The notes beneath the pieces are model-generated. The model worked only from the letters and a program-made list of their open reading frames with translations, did no database searches and was not told the origin of the DNA. A program made the translations under genes and the position numbers. From positions 1 through 64,000 of the forward strand of contig CADCVH010000102.1 in NCBI GenBank assembly GCA_902806085.1: DNA of 64,000 nucleotides, in the 5' to 3' direction. Positions 31,425 to 40,030 of this stretch are shown piece after piece; within the stretch, counting starts at the first letter, position 1, and the number at the start of each line of letters is the position of its first letter. The stretch comes from an uncultured Rubrobacteraceae bacterium (lineage in GTDB: Bacteria; Actinomycetota; Rubrobacteria; Rubrobacterales; Rubrobacteraceae).

Positions 31425-32426
31425 TTGCAGACGACGGTGCGGAAGCTGACGGTGCACACCAGGCGCGCCTTCGCCATCGCGCGATCCTCCAACGACACCT
31501 TCGAGCGCGTGGTCTTCGAGATCGAGGAGGACGGGTTTACCGGCCGGGGCGAGGCCGCGCCCTCGGGCCGCTACGACCAGGACGCGGGGGGCGTCGTCGC
31601 GGCGCTGAAAGATGTCGAGATCCGGGACCCGTGGGACATCGAAGGCACGCTGCGGCACAACGCAGTTCTGCCCCCGTCGGCGCTGTGCGCGCTGGACGGC
31701 GCCCTGCACGACCTCGTCGCCAAAAGGCTCGGCGTGCCGGTCTACCGTTTGCTCGGGCTCGGGAAGCCGGAGACCGTGTCCGCCTACACTCTGGGGATAG
31801 CCGATAGGGAGACGACCGTCGCGGACGCGGAGAGGTTGAGAGATTACCCGATCCTGAAGGTCAAGATCGGGGGCTGGGAGGACGTGGAGACGTTGCGGGC
31901 CGTGCGGGAGGTCTCCGGGGCGGAGCTCTGGGTGGACGCGAACGAGGCGTTTTCGGCCGACGAGGCGGTCGAGCTCGCGCGCGGGTTGCGGGGGATGGTC
32001 GGCATGATCGAGCAGCCCGTCCCCGCCTCGGACGGCCCGGAGGCGCTGCGGGCGGTCACCGAGGCGGCCCACCCGGTGCCCGTCGTGGCCGACGAGGGCG
32101 CCGTGGACGCCCGCGACGTGCCGAAGCTTGTGGGCTCCGTCTCCGGGGTGAACGTGAAGCTCGCCAAGTGCGGCGGCCTCCGGGGGGCGGTGGAGATGGT
32201 CCACACGGCCCGCGCCCACGGGATGAAGCTCATGCTCGGCTGCATGGTGGAGACCTCGCTCGGGATCTCCGCCGCGGCCCACCTCTCCGGCCTCTTCGAC
32301 TTCGTGGACCTCGACGGCGCGATGCTGCTCGCCGACGACCCGTTCGCGGGCCCGGAGTACGAGCGTGGCCGCATCCTGCTTCCCGACGCCCCCGGCCTCG
32401 GCGTGTGGCCGACGGAGCCGCGGTGA
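31425..32426 (+). CDS. dgcA: dipeptide epimerase / N-acetyl-D-glutamate racemase (DgcA-like)
   Basis: This 333-residue enolase-superfamily protein has the mandelate-racemase subgroup residues: the first Lys pair in LKVKIGG, metal ligands in WVDANEAF, MIEQP and VVADEGA, and the second catalytic Lys in VNVKLAKCGG. These define L-Ala-D/L-Glu epimerase relatives. Its immediate partner is a DUF1611 protein. In the described DgcN-DgcA pair, that partner acetylates D-glutamate and the epimerase converts N-acetyl-D-Glu. TTG 31425 is chosen because GGAGGGGG precedes it. Confidence 0.87.
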   Translation: MQTTVRKLTVHTRRAFAIARSSNDTFERVVFEIEEDGFTGRGEAAPSGRYDQDAGGVVAALKDVEIRDPWDIEGTLRHNAVLPPSALCALDGALHDLVAKRLGVPVYRLLGLGKPETVSAYTLGIADRETTVADAERLRDYPILKVKIGGWEDVETLRAVREVSGAELWVDANEAFSADEAVELARGLRGMVGMIEQPVPASDGPEALRAVTEAAHPVPVVADEGAVDARDVPKLVGSVSGVNVKLAKCGGLRGAVEMVHTARAHGMKLMLGCMVETSLGISAAAHLSGLFDFVDLDGAMLLADDPFAGPEYERGRILLPDAPGLGVWPTEPR

Positions 32427-33448
32427 ACAGCACCCCAAAACGCCGCTACGTCGTCCTGGCCGAGGGCCGCCTCCGCGAGGCCAAGACCGCCCACGGCGTC
32501 CTGCGTTACGGCCGGGACGAGGTCGTGGCCGTCCTCGACTCGACGCTGGCCGGCGGGAGCGTCCGCGGGACGATGCCGGGCCTCGTGCCGGATCCCGGCC
32601 GCGACGCCCCGATAGTGGCGACCCTAGAAGAGGCGCTCGTCCTCTCGCCGACCTCCATACTGGTCGGGGTCGCCCCGGCCGGGGGGAGGTTGCCGGGGGA
32701 GTGGATGGAGACCCTGCGCGCGGCGGCCGGGGCGGGGCTCGAGATCGTGGGCGGCCTGCACCAGCGCCTGGCCCCGGAGTTCCCGGAGGCCCGGGTTTGG
32801 GACGTACGCGAGCCGCCGGCGGAGGCGCCGATCTTCTCCGGCGAGGGCTTCGGGGTGGAACCGAAGGTCGCGCTGACCGTCGGGACCGACGCGGCCATCG
32901 GCAAGATGACCGCGACCCTTGAGATAGCGCGGGCGGCGGGGGAGGCCGGGGTCCAGGCCGCGTTCGTCCCGACCGGCCAGACCGGCGTCATAATCGCCGG
33001 GTGGGGCGCGTGCGTGGACGCCGTCGTCTCGGACTTCGTGGCGGGCGTGGCCGAGGATCTGGTACTCAGGGCGGCAAAATCTATGCCGGACCTGGTCCTG
33101 GTAGAGGGCCAGGGCGCCCTCTCGCACCCGGCCTACTCCGGCGTAACGCTGGGTCTCCTCCACGGCTCCTGCCCGGACTGCCTCGTCCTCTGCGTCTCCC
33201 CCGATAGAGGCCCCGGCTACGCGGGCGTCCCCCGGCCGTCCCCCGCCCGCGCCGCCAGGCTCTACGAGGAGGCCGCCGCCCTCGTCAAACCTTCCCCCGT
33301 CGTGGCCGTAAGCGCCAACACCAAAGGCCTCACGGACGAAGAGGCGCAACACTTCGTCGAGAAAGTGTCCGACGAGACCGGGCTCCCGACGGCCGACCCG
33401 TTCCGGCACTCGGTGGGGCCGATTCTGGAGGCGGTACTGGGGAGCTAG
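32423..33448 (+). CDS. dgcN: DUF1611 protein, D-glutamate N-acetyltransferase-like (DgcN)
   Basis: The 341-residue protein has an N-terminal Rossmann-like half (VVLAEGRL...VVAVLDSTLAGG). A P-loop-like C-terminal half follows with ALTVGTDAAIGKMTATLEIA, FVPTGQTGVIIAGWG, DLVLVEGQGALSHPAYSG and VVAVSANTKGL. This is the DUF1611 family, members of which are reported to act as D-glutamate N-acetyltransferases. Its GTG overlaps the dgcA-like stop codon as GTGA, so the two act together. The pair may recycle D-glutamate from peptidoglycan. Confidence 0.85.
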   Translation: MNSTPKRRYVVLAEGRLREAKTAHGVLRYGRDEVVAVLDSTLAGGSVRGTMPGLVPDPGRDAPIVATLEEALVLSPTSILVGVAPAGGRLPGEWMETLRAAAGAGLEIVGGLHQRLAPEFPEARVWDVREPPAEAPIFSGEGFGVEPKVALTVGTDAAIGKMTATLEIARAAGEAGVQAAFVPTGQTGVIIAGWGACVDAVVSDFVAGVAEDLVLRAAKSMPDLVLVEGQGALSHPAYSGVTLGLLHGSCPDCLVLCVSPDRGPGYAGVPRPSPARAARLYEEAAALVKPSPVVAVSANTKGLTDEEAQHFVEKVSDETGLPTADPFRHSVGPILEAVLGS

Positions 33449-33530
33449 CCGGTACGGCGCGGCGTGCCGAAGACCTTTATTAACCCTCGTTTTACACGCC
33501 CAAGCATCCCCTTATGTTAGAATCCCGTCC

Positions 33531-34070
33531 GTGGCACGATGCTTGACGCTCAACGCCAGCTATGAGCCCGTGGCCCTTGTGCCGGTCAAGAGGGCCATCG
33601 TCCTCGTCGTCTCCGAAAAGGCCGAGATCGTCGAGGCGAACCTGAAGCAGAGGTTCCGCTCCGAGAGGTCGGAGTACCCTTACCCGCTCGTGATCCGGCT
33701 GGTCAAGTACGTCGAGATCCCGCGCCGCCTGCGCAAACACGTCACGAACGCCATCCTCTTTGCCCGGGACAACTACAAGTGCCAGTACTGCGGCAAGCAC
33801 CGCAACGACCTCGGCCGCCGCGACCGCCTCACCCGCGACCACGTAAAGCCCATCTCCAAGGGCGGCCTCAACACCTGGGACAACGTCGTAACCGCCTGCA
33901 CCAAGTGCAACGCGCGCAAGGGCAGCCGCCTCCCCATGGAGTGCGGCATGTACCCCAAGACCACCCCCAAAGAACCGCGCTACGTCGTCATGGTCTGGTA
34001 CTCCCGGGACCTCAACGAGGTCCAGCGCCGCTACGTGGACCAGTTCTACGGAGGCCTGTCGGCTTCCTAG
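33531..34070 (+). CDS. HNH endonuclease family protein
   Basis: The 179-residue protein has an N-terminal domain (LTLNASYEPVALVPVKRAIVLVV) common to actinobacterial HNH proteins. A Cys-containing HNH domain follows: CQYCGKHRNDLGRRDRLTRD, HVKPISKGG, and NVVTACTKCNARKGSR. The two CxxC pairs bind zinc and the DH of TRDH is catalytic. The DNA target and cellular role are unknown. GTG 33531 is seven bases after TAGAAT with no Shine-Dalgarno, a leaderless arrangement. Confidence 0.9.
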   Translation: MARCLTLNASYEPVALVPVKRAIVLVVSEKAEIVEANLKQRFRSERSEYPYPLVIRLVKYVEIPRRLRKHVTNAILFARDNYKCQYCGKHRNDLGRRDRLTRDHVKPISKGGLNTWDNVVTACTKCNARKGSRLPMECGMYPKTTPKEPRYVVMVWYSRDLNEVQRRYVDQFYGGLSAS

Positions 34071-34094
34071 CACGCCTCCGGAGGCGGCGTGCCG
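34069..34094. repeat. AGCACGCC hairpin after the HNH gene
   Basis: GCACGCC-TCCGGA-GGCGGCGTGC forms a near-perfect palindrome that begins at the HNH gene stop codon. It has no T tract. It shares the AGCACGCC unit with the repeat at 22393 and may be a transcription end or a dispersed palindrome. Confidence 0.45.
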
Positions 34095-34128
34095 AGAGCG
34101 GGGGCGTAGCCGGAGCGTGCTGAGAGGA

Positions 34129-34134
34129 TATAAT
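34129..34134 (+). promoter_or_regulatory. -10 element of the MoxR operon
   Basis: A perfect TATAAT lies 34 bases before the moxR-like start codon. No clear -35 was identified. Confidence 0.6.
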
Positions 34135-34168
34135 CCTCTTTCGTCGCTGGGCCACGGACAGGATTTTT

Positions 34169-35116
34169 TTGGATTACAACGGTTTCTCGGAGAGGGTCGG
34201 ACGTATCGTCGGGAACGTCGAGCGTGCCGTGTCCGGCAAGCGCGAGAGCGTCTTTATGGCCGTCGTGGCGATGCTGGCGGGGGGGCACGTTCTTATCGAG
34301 GACGTGCCGGGGGTGGGGAAGACCCTGCTGGCGAAGTCGCTGGCGCGTTCCGTTCGGGCGGAGTTTCGGCGGATACAGTTCACGCCTGACCTGTTGCCGG
34401 CTGACGTTACCGGGTTGAACGTCTACAACCAGGGCGACGGGAACTTCGAGTTCTGGGCGGGGCCTGTCTTCGCGAACGTGGTGCTGGCCGACGAGATCAA
34501 CCGCGCCTCGCCCAAGACCCAGAGCGCCCTACTCGAGGCCATGGAAGAGGGGTCGGTGACGGTCGATGGGGTTACGCGGCAACTCCCCCGGCCCTTCGGG
34601 GTGGTGGCCACCCAGAACCCCGTCGAGCACGAGGGGACCTACCCGCTCCCGCACGCGGAGCTCGACCGGTTCATGGTCAAGATGCGGATAGGCTACCCGG
34701 ACGAGGACGCCGAGACGGAGATGCTCCGCCTCTCCCGGGACCCCGTCGCCGGGCTCTCGCCCGTCGTGGACGTCGAGGAGTTCCTCCAGATGCAGAGGCT
34801 CGTCGAGGAGGTCTACGCGAGCGAGGCCGTGTTGAGGTACGTGGTCTCGGTGACGTCGGCCACGAGGGGGCACCGCGGGATCAACCTCGGGGCTTCGCCG
34901 CGGGCGAGCCGGATGCTCCTCTCCGCCGGCCGCGCCCGCGCCGCGGCCAACGGCCGCTCCTACTGCGCGCCGGACGACGTCAAGGCGATGGCGCCGGGCG
35001 TGTTGGGGCACAGGATCGTCCCGGCCGGCGGCACGGGCGACGGGGGCTCTTCCGAGGCCGCCGAGGAGATCGTGCACGACATCCTCTCCTCCGTGCCCGT
35101 GACCGAGGCGGTGTAG
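34169..35116 (+). CDS. MoxR family AAA+ ATPase
   Basis: This 315-residue AAA+ chaperone-like ATPase has Walker A HVLIEDVPGVGKTLLAKSLAR, RIQFTPDLLPADVTG, Walker B NVVLADEINRASPKTQSALLEAMEE and sensor 1 FGVVATQNPVEHEGTYPLPHAELDRF. It continues with SPRASRMLL and an HR-type sensor 2 region. MoxR proteins mature or assemble enzyme complexes; the downstream DUF58 and transglutaminase genes are the standard partners. TTG start; TATAAT promoter upstream. Confidence 0.95.
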   Translation: MDYNGFSERVGRIVGNVERAVSGKRESVFMAVVAMLAGGHVLIEDVPGVGKTLLAKSLARSVRAEFRRIQFTPDLLPADVTGLNVYNQGDGNFEFWAGPVFANVVLADEINRASPKTQSALLEAMEEGSVTVDGVTRQLPRPFGVVATQNPVEHEGTYPLPHAELDRFMVKMRIGYPDEDAETEMLRLSRDPVAGLSPVVDVEEFLQMQRLVEEVYASEAVLRYVVSVTSATRGHRGINLGASPRASRMLLSAGRARAAANGRSYCAPDDVKAMAPGVLGHRIVPAGGTGDGGSSEAAEEIVHDILSSVPVTEAV

Positions 35117-35121
35117 AGGCC

Positions 35122-36396
35122 TTGCTGCGGCGGATGGGGGGCGACGGCCCGCGCCTCTCCGTCAGGCCCACCTCCGCCGGCTGGCAGGTGCTGGCGGCCG
35201 GGGCGGCGGTCCTTTTCGTCGCCCGGCTATTAGGCACCACGCAGTTCCACCAGCTCGCCTACGCGTTGCTGGCCCTGCCCGTGGCCTCCCTCGTGCTCGG
35301 GGTCGCCGGGAGCCGCGGCGTCCGCTTCTCGCGCTCGGTGCCGCCGGGGACGCACCTGACGGCCGGGGAGACCTCGGGCGTCGTCCTGGAGCTCTCGCGC
35401 ACGCGCTTCGGTTCGTCGAGGGCCGAGGTCGTTGACCGCCTGCCCGAACCGCGCGTCCTCAAGTTTCCGCCCCCGGCGGCGGGGAGCCGGACGGCGGTGC
35501 TGGAGGCGCCGCTCTCCTTCCCGCGGCGCGGGGTCTACGACCTCGGCCCGGCCGAGACCCGGGTCTCCGACCCGTTCGGGCTCCTGGGCTTCTCCCGGAC
35601 CTTCCCGGAGAAGACGGAGGTGGTCGTCTACCCCAAGACCCACGCCCTGCCCGGCTTCCCCCTGCGCGGCGGGGACATGGAGGCGGGTTCGCGGGGGTCC
35701 CGCGGTCAACGGGGGGACGAGTTCGCGAGCCTGCGCGAGTACCGTCGGGGGGACGACCGGCGCCACATCCACTGGAAGAGCGTGGCCCGCACCGGCGAGC
35801 TCTTCGTCAAGGAGTTCTCCCTGGAGGCCCCGCGCCGCCACACGATCGTACTCGACGCCCGCAGGGAGGGCATAAGGATCAACGAGGACGAGGTCGAGGA
35901 CGCCGTCTCCGCCGCCGGCTCGGTGCTGCGGCACCTCTCGCGCGAGCGCCTGCCGCTGCGCCTCCTCTGCGCGAACGCCGCCGTGGACGCCACGGAGTTC
36001 GGCCGCGACGACGCCCCGTACTGGGAGTCCATGCGGCTCCTGGCGCGGGTCCGGGCCGACGGTACGCGCCCCCTCTCCGAGGTCGTGCTCGAAGGGCGCG
36101 GCGCTTTGGGCGAGGGCGTCGTGCTCGTCTCGCGCACCCGCGACGAGGGGCTGCCGGGGGCGGTGCGGTCCTTGCGGGACGCCGGGCTCTCCGTCGTCGT
36201 GGTGGCCCTCGCGACCTACACCTACCGCACGCCCCCCGGCACCGGGGGGACCGCGCAGGGACGGGGGGAGGAGTTCGACCGGGCGCTGCGGCTGCTGGAG
36301 GCCGCCGGGGCGACGGTGCGCGTGGTCGCCCACCCGACGGGCGTTGGCGGGCTGTCGGGCGGGCGGAAGGCGGTAGGAACGGGGGGGATCGGATGA
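35122..36396 (+). CDS. DUF58 domain protein
   Basis: The 424-residue protein starts with two hydrophobic segments (VLAAGAAVLFVARLLG and YALLALPVASLVLGVAG). It then has the DUF58/vWA-like region with PFGLLGFSRTFPEKTEVVVYP and the signature EFASLREYRRGDDRRHIHWKSVARTG, followed by LFVKEFSLEAPRRHTIVLDA. DUF58 proteins are partners of MoxR ATPases. The TTG start lies five bases after the MoxR stop codon and the stop overlaps the next start as ATGA. Confidence 0.92.
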   Translation: MLRRMGGDGPRLSVRPTSAGWQVLAAGAAVLFVARLLGTTQFHQLAYALLALPVASLVLGVAGSRGVRFSRSVPPGTHLTAGETSGVVLELSRTRFGSSRAEVVDRLPEPRVLKFPPPAAGSRTAVLEAPLSFPRRGVYDLGPAETRVSDPFGLLGFSRTFPEKTEVVVYPKTHALPGFPLRGGDMEAGSRGSRGQRGDEFASLREYRRGDDRRHIHWKSVARTGELFVKEFSLEAPRRHTIVLDARREGIRINEDEVEDAVSAAGSVLRHLSRERLPLRLLCANAAVDATEFGRDDAPYWESMRLLARVRADGTRPLSEVVLEGRGALGEGVVLVSRTRDEGLPGAVRSLRDAGLSVVVVALATYTYRTPPGTGGTAQGRGEEFDRALRLLEAAGATVRVVAHPTGVGGLSGGRKAVGTGGIG

Positions 36397-38642
36397 GGTA
36401 CTGGCTCTACGCGGCCGTGCTGGTGGCGGGGTCGGCCTTCTCCATCCTGTTCACCGGCGAGTCGTACACGGAGCCGGAGACGGGCTTCGGCGACCTCTCG
36501 ATCGTCTCGATCATCGCGGGAGACAGGGCCTTTTTGCCCCTGCTCCTCGCCGCCGCGGTGGGGGCGCTGGTCGGGTCGGCGGGGAGGTGGCGGTTCGTCC
36601 TGCTGGTCCCGGCGGGGGCTTTGTACACCATCGTCGCCGTCTACGGGGTGCCGCCGGTGTTCTCGCCCGGCGAGTGGCGGCTTTTCGGGTACAGGATCGG
36701 CAACGACGTCATCGCGGCGGCGAACACCATGTACGCCGAGCCCGTGCCCTACGACCTCGCCCCCGGCATCTTCGTGATGATCCTGCCGGCCGTCGTCGTC
36801 CTCGCGACCTTCGCCACCTCGGCCGCGCTGTACGAGGGCAGCCCGGTCCTCTCGGTGGCGGTCCTCGGCCTCACCATAGGCGTCCTCTCGACCGTGAGCT
36901 TCGAGGACGGCGCGGGGCCGTTTTTCGCCGTCTTCCTGGCCTGCGCCGTCGGGCTCCTGCTGGCGGCGGGGTCCGTGGGGGCCGGGGGGCTTGGGCGGGC
37001 GGCGCTCGTGGCAGGGGCGGCCGTGGTGGCGCTCGCGCTGCTCGTGCCCCGGCTGCCCTTCAACGACGCCACCATCAGCCCCGGCATGATCGACTGGACC
37101 CGCATAGGCACGGGCGGCACCTCGCGGCTGGACGTGCAGGCCGACGTGGGCGACTACCTGGCCGCCGGCAGGGACGCGGAGCTCTTCAGGGTCGAGAGCT
37201 CCGAACCGCTCCTGTGGCGCGGGGGGACGCTCGACTCGTTCGACGGCGTCCGGTGGTCGGACACCACCACGCCCGTCGAGGACGACGGGGCGGAGCTCGC
37301 CCCCGGCGTCCCCACCAGGACCGTTGACCAGGAGGTAGAGGTACTCAACGCGAAGACCGACGTCCTGTTCGGGGGATACAAGATCGTAGAGACCGACCAG
37401 CCCTACGCCGACGTGAACTCCGACTCCTCCTGGTCGATGGACGAGCCGTTCGAGGAGGGCAGCACCTACAGGGTTCGTTCCGAGATACCCCAGCCCTCCG
37501 AGGGCCAGTTGCAGGCCGCGGGCACGACCTACCCTTCCTCCGTCGAGAGGAAGTTCCTGCAGCTCCCCGACAGCACGCCGGATATCGTCGGCGAGACGGC
37601 CCGCAAGATTGATGAGGGGGGAGACTACGACGCCAGCACGCCCTACAACGCCGCGCGGTCCGTGGAGCGGTACCTGATCTACGACGGCGGTTTCATCTAC
37701 AACCTGGACGTGAGCTACCGCCGCGCGGACAAGGCCGTCGAGGAGTTCCTGGGCGACGGCAAGGAGGGCTTCTGCACCCAGTTCGCGACCTCCATGGCGC
37801 TTATCCTGCGCGAGATGGACATCCCCTCGCGCGTCGTCTACGGCGCCACGAGCGGGGAAAGGGTGGAGGACGGCGAGTACGTCGTGACCGGCTCCAACAT
37901 GCACACCTGGGTCGAGGTCTACTTCCCCGGCGTCGGCTGGTACCCGTTCAACCCCACCCCCGGCTTCTCGATGCCCTCCACGATGGAGGCGAACGCCCCC
38001 AGGCCGAGCATCCCGGTCCCCTCCACCCCCCTCGGCCCGCAGGAGAACAACTTCGCCCTGCGCCAGCAAGTAGGCGAGCAACGCCAGACCCCGGAGCAGC
38101 GGGAACGGGAGACCGCCCGGCAGGAGGGGCGGGATGCCGCGCCCTCGGGCGAAGAGCGTCTCCCGCTGTGGCCGCTCTTCGTCTTCGGGCCCGCCTTGCT
38201 CGTCGCCGCCACCCCGATCTCCAAAAGGGCGCTGGCCGCCCGGGGTAGGCCCGAGGACCTCTACGGCGACCTCGCCGGGCGCCTGCGCGACGCCCTGCCG
38301 CCCAACACCGCCGCCGTCGCGGATTCCCCGGCCCTGACCCCGACCGAGCGGGTCCTGCTGCTCGCGGGGGCCGCCGGCGTGGCCGAAGAGCCCGTGCGCC
38401 GGTTCGCCCGGGCCTACTCCGACCACCTCTACTCCGCGGCCGGCGACGCCGGGGCCGTCTCCGCAGCCCATCGCCGCGCGCTGCGGGCCTACGGCGGGCT
38501 ACCCCTCTGGAAAAGAACGCTCGCCGCGCTGAACCCGTCCTCGCTCCTCGCCCGGATGGGCAAGAGCCTCGCCGCGGTCAGGACGCGGGCGGGCAAGGCG
38601 CTGCGCGCAAAGGCCCACGGGGTCTTCCGAAAGGGGCGTTGA
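36393..38642 (+). CDS. TgpA-like membrane transglutaminase
   Basis: This 749-residue protein has about seven N-terminal transmembrane helices (residues 1-220) and an extracytoplasmic transglutaminase-like domain (about 300-535). A further helix (LPLWPLFVFGPALLVAATPIS) precedes a cytoplasmic DUF4129-like tail. The catalytic Cys is in EGFCTQFATSMAL and the His in NMHTWVEVYFPGVGWYPF. The third residue, normally Asp in the DPTPG motif, reads NPTPG, an Asp to Asn change. Its overlap with DUF58 (ATGA) and the MoxR gene upstream suggest a cell-envelope protein-processing module. Confidence 0.92.
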   Translation: MRYWLYAAVLVAGSAFSILFTGESYTEPETGFGDLSIVSIIAGDRAFLPLLLAAAVGALVGSAGRWRFVLLVPAGALYTIVAVYGVPPVFSPGEWRLFGYRIGNDVIAAANTMYAEPVPYDLAPGIFVMILPAVVVLATFATSAALYEGSPVLSVAVLGLTIGVLSTVSFEDGAGPFFAVFLACAVGLLLAAGSVGAGGLGRAALVAGAAVVALALLVPRLPFNDATISPGMIDWTRIGTGGTSRLDVQADVGDYLAAGRDAELFRVESSEPLLWRGGTLDSFDGVRWSDTTTPVEDDGAELAPGVPTRTVDQEVEVLNAKTDVLFGGYKIVETDQPYADVNSDSSWSMDEPFEEGSTYRVRSEIPQPSEGQLQAAGTTYPSSVERKFLQLPDSTPDIVGETARKIDEGGDYDASTPYNAARSVERYLIYDGGFIYNLDVSYRRADKAVEEFLGDGKEGFCTQFATSMALILREMDIPSRVVYGATSGERVEDGEYVVTGSNMHTWVEVYFPGVGWYPFNPTPGFSMPSTMEANAPRPSIPVPSTPLGPQENNFALRQQVGEQRQTPEQRERETARQEGRDAAPSGEERLPLWPLFVFGPALLVAATPISKRALAARGRPEDLYGDLAGRLRDALPPNTAAVADSPALTPTERVLLLAGAAGVAEEPVRRFARAYSDHLYSAAGDAGAVSAAHRRALRAYGGLPLWKRTLAALNPSSLLARMGKSLAAVRTRAGKALRAKAHGVFRKGR

Positions 38643-38667
38643 AGTATACGGTGGGGGGTGTAATAAT
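38639..38667 (+). promoter_or_regulatory. promoter of the erpA-like gene
   Basis: TTGAAG (38639-38644) overlaps the stop codon of the transglutaminase gene and is spaced 16-17 bases from TAATAAT (38661-38667), a good -35/-10 pair. The ribosome site GGGAGGTG follows near 38696. Confidence 0.6.
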
Positions 38668-38706
38668 GCCCGAACAAACCATCCCACTACAGCACGGGAG
38701 GTGCTG

Positions 38707-39054
38707 ATGCAGCAGAAGCAAGAGACCACTATCGTTAACATCACCGACAACGCTGCAGAGAAGGTCAAGAGCCTCATGGCCCAGGAGGGCGAAGAGGATC
38801 TCGCCCTGCGCATCGGCGTCAGGCCCGGAGGTTGCTCCGGCTTCCAGTACAACATCTACTTCGACGACGAGATCGCCGAGGACGACGAGGTCTTCGAGAC
38901 CAAGGGCGTGAAGCTCGCCATCGACGCCATGAGCGTCCCCTACATCATGGGCAGCGAGTTCGACTACGTCGACGGCCTCATGGGCGCCGGCTTCGCCGTC
39001 AACAACCCGAACGTCCAGGGCGGCTGCGGCTGCGGCAGCTCCTTTACCTGCTAG
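38707..39054 (+). CDS. erpA: iron-sulfur cluster carrier ErpA/IscA (HesB family)
   Basis: This 115-residue A-type carrier has the three conserved cysteines: LRIGVRPGGCSGFQYN and the C-terminal GGCGCGSSF, which coordinate a 2Fe-2S or 4Fe-4S cluster for delivery to apoproteins. NITDNAAEKVKSLMAQEG is the typical N terminus. ATG 38707 is chosen over GTG 38701 because of GGGAGGTG upstream. It has its own promoter and a terminator. Confidence 0.92.
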   Translation: MQQKQETTIVNITDNAAEKVKSLMAQEGEEDLALRIGVRPGGCSGFQYNIYFDDEIAEDDEVFETKGVKLAIDAMSVPYIMGSEFDYVDGLMGAGFAVNNPNVQGGCGCGSSFTC

Positions 39055-39077
39055 AGGGACGACAACGCGACATCGTG

Positions 39078-39110
39078 AGCCCGGGGCTTTGAGCCTCGGG
39101 CTTTCTTTTT
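39078..39110 (+). terminator. rho-independent terminator after erpA
   Basis: AGCCCGGGGCT (39078-39088) pairs with AGCCTCGGGCT (39092-39102) across a three-base loop with one G-T wobble, followed by TTTCTTTTT. Confidence 0.9.
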
Positions 39111-39215
39111 GCGTAGGGGCGTTTCGCGGGGCGGCCCTACAATCTGCCTTCGCGCCGCGTAGAGCGCCGCGTGGGGCAGGCTGGTCCAGTCCACGGTCTT
39201 CACTTTTCTTTTTGC

Positions 39216-39479
39216 TTACATGCCGTCGGCGTCGAAGAGGGTGGACATCTTCAACGAGTTGCTCGAACGCCCGGCGTCCTTGGGCAGCAGGGCGTAGAAG
39301 AGCGCCGAACGCCCCTCGGCGTCGAGGCCGATGCGATCCGCCATCCTCATCCCGATGAGGCACGAACGGATGGTGCGCCCCTCGGGCTGGCCCTCCGCGA
39401 GGCCCAGCCCGAAGGAGAGCGCCGAGAGCACCTCGGAGAACCTGAAGTCTTCCGGATCCCGCCTCGTCCCCAGGTTCAA
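39216..39479 (-). pseudogene. truncated HD-domain phosphohydrolase N terminus
   Basis: The 87-residue product reads RFSEVLSALSFGLGLAEGQPEGRTI, then SCLIGMRMADRIGLDAEGRSALFYALLPKDAGRSSNSLKMS. This resembles the start of HD/HD-GYP-type cyclic di-nucleotide or metal-dependent phosphohydrolases (LLKDAGCSSN region). A stop follows at once and the catalytic HD segment is missing. The TTG overlaps the stop of the upstream Nudix gene as TTGA. It is probably a truncated remnant, though a short stand-alone protein is possible. Confidence 0.62.
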
Positions 39480-40030
39480 CGCGCCCCTCCCCCCAGCCGC
39501 CGCAGGGCGAGCATGACGGCGGCGACGCCGCTGGAGGAGACGATCTCGCCCGATTCGACGAGCCCCGAAACCCCGTCGAGCGGCACGCGGACCACCTCGA
39601 TGGACTCGTGCTCGTCCGGGTCGGGCGGGGCCACCTCATCGACGCCGCGGGCGAGGAACAGGTAGGCCCAGTTGTCCTTCAGGCTCGGCGACGAGGCGAG
39701 CGAGCCGAGCGGCTCCCACTCCCCGCCGCCGTAGCCGGTCTCTTCGGCCAACTCGCGCCGGGCCGCCGCCTCCGGCTTCTCGCCGGGTTCGACGAGGCCC
39801 GCCGGCAGCCCGAGCTCCATCCTCTCGATCGGCGGCCGGTACTGGCGCACCAGGACGACCTCGCCCTCCCCGGTGACGGGAAAGATGATGGCCGCGTCGG
39901 GCCGCTCGAGGACGTAGTACGGGTCCTTGACGGAGCCGTCCGGCAGGCGCAGCCGGTCGGAGCGGAGGTTGAAGTACGGGGTCTTTAGGAGCCGCTCGCC
40001 GCCGAGGCGCTCCCAGGCGCCTTCAGCCAA
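39476..40030 (-). CDS. Nudix hydrolase, ADP-ribose pyrophosphatase type
   Basis: The 184-residue protein has the Nudix box AGLVEPGEKPEAAARRELAE then ETGY. The preceding VLVRQYRPPIERMELGLPAG and the following LASSPSLKDNWAYLFLA are typical of ADP-ribose pyrophosphatases. The final residues of the upstream receiver-like gene overlap its start by eight bases, and its stop overlaps the truncated HD gene, so three genes form one minus-strand unit. Confidence 0.9.
   Translation of the reverse strand: MAEGAWERLGGERLLKTPYFNLRSDRLRLPDGSVKDPYYVLERPDAAIIFPVTGEGEVVLVRQYRPPIERMELGLPAGLVEPGEKPEAAARRELAEETGYGGGEWEPLGSLASSPSLKDNWAYLFLARGVDEVAPPDPDEHESIEVVRVPLDGVSGLVESGEIVSSSGVAAVMLALRRLGGGAR

Noticed and set aside
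36222-38471. 749-codon minus-strand frame
   Set aside because: It mirrors the transglutaminase gene on the opposite strand and has only low-complexity Gly/Arg/His-rich sequence.
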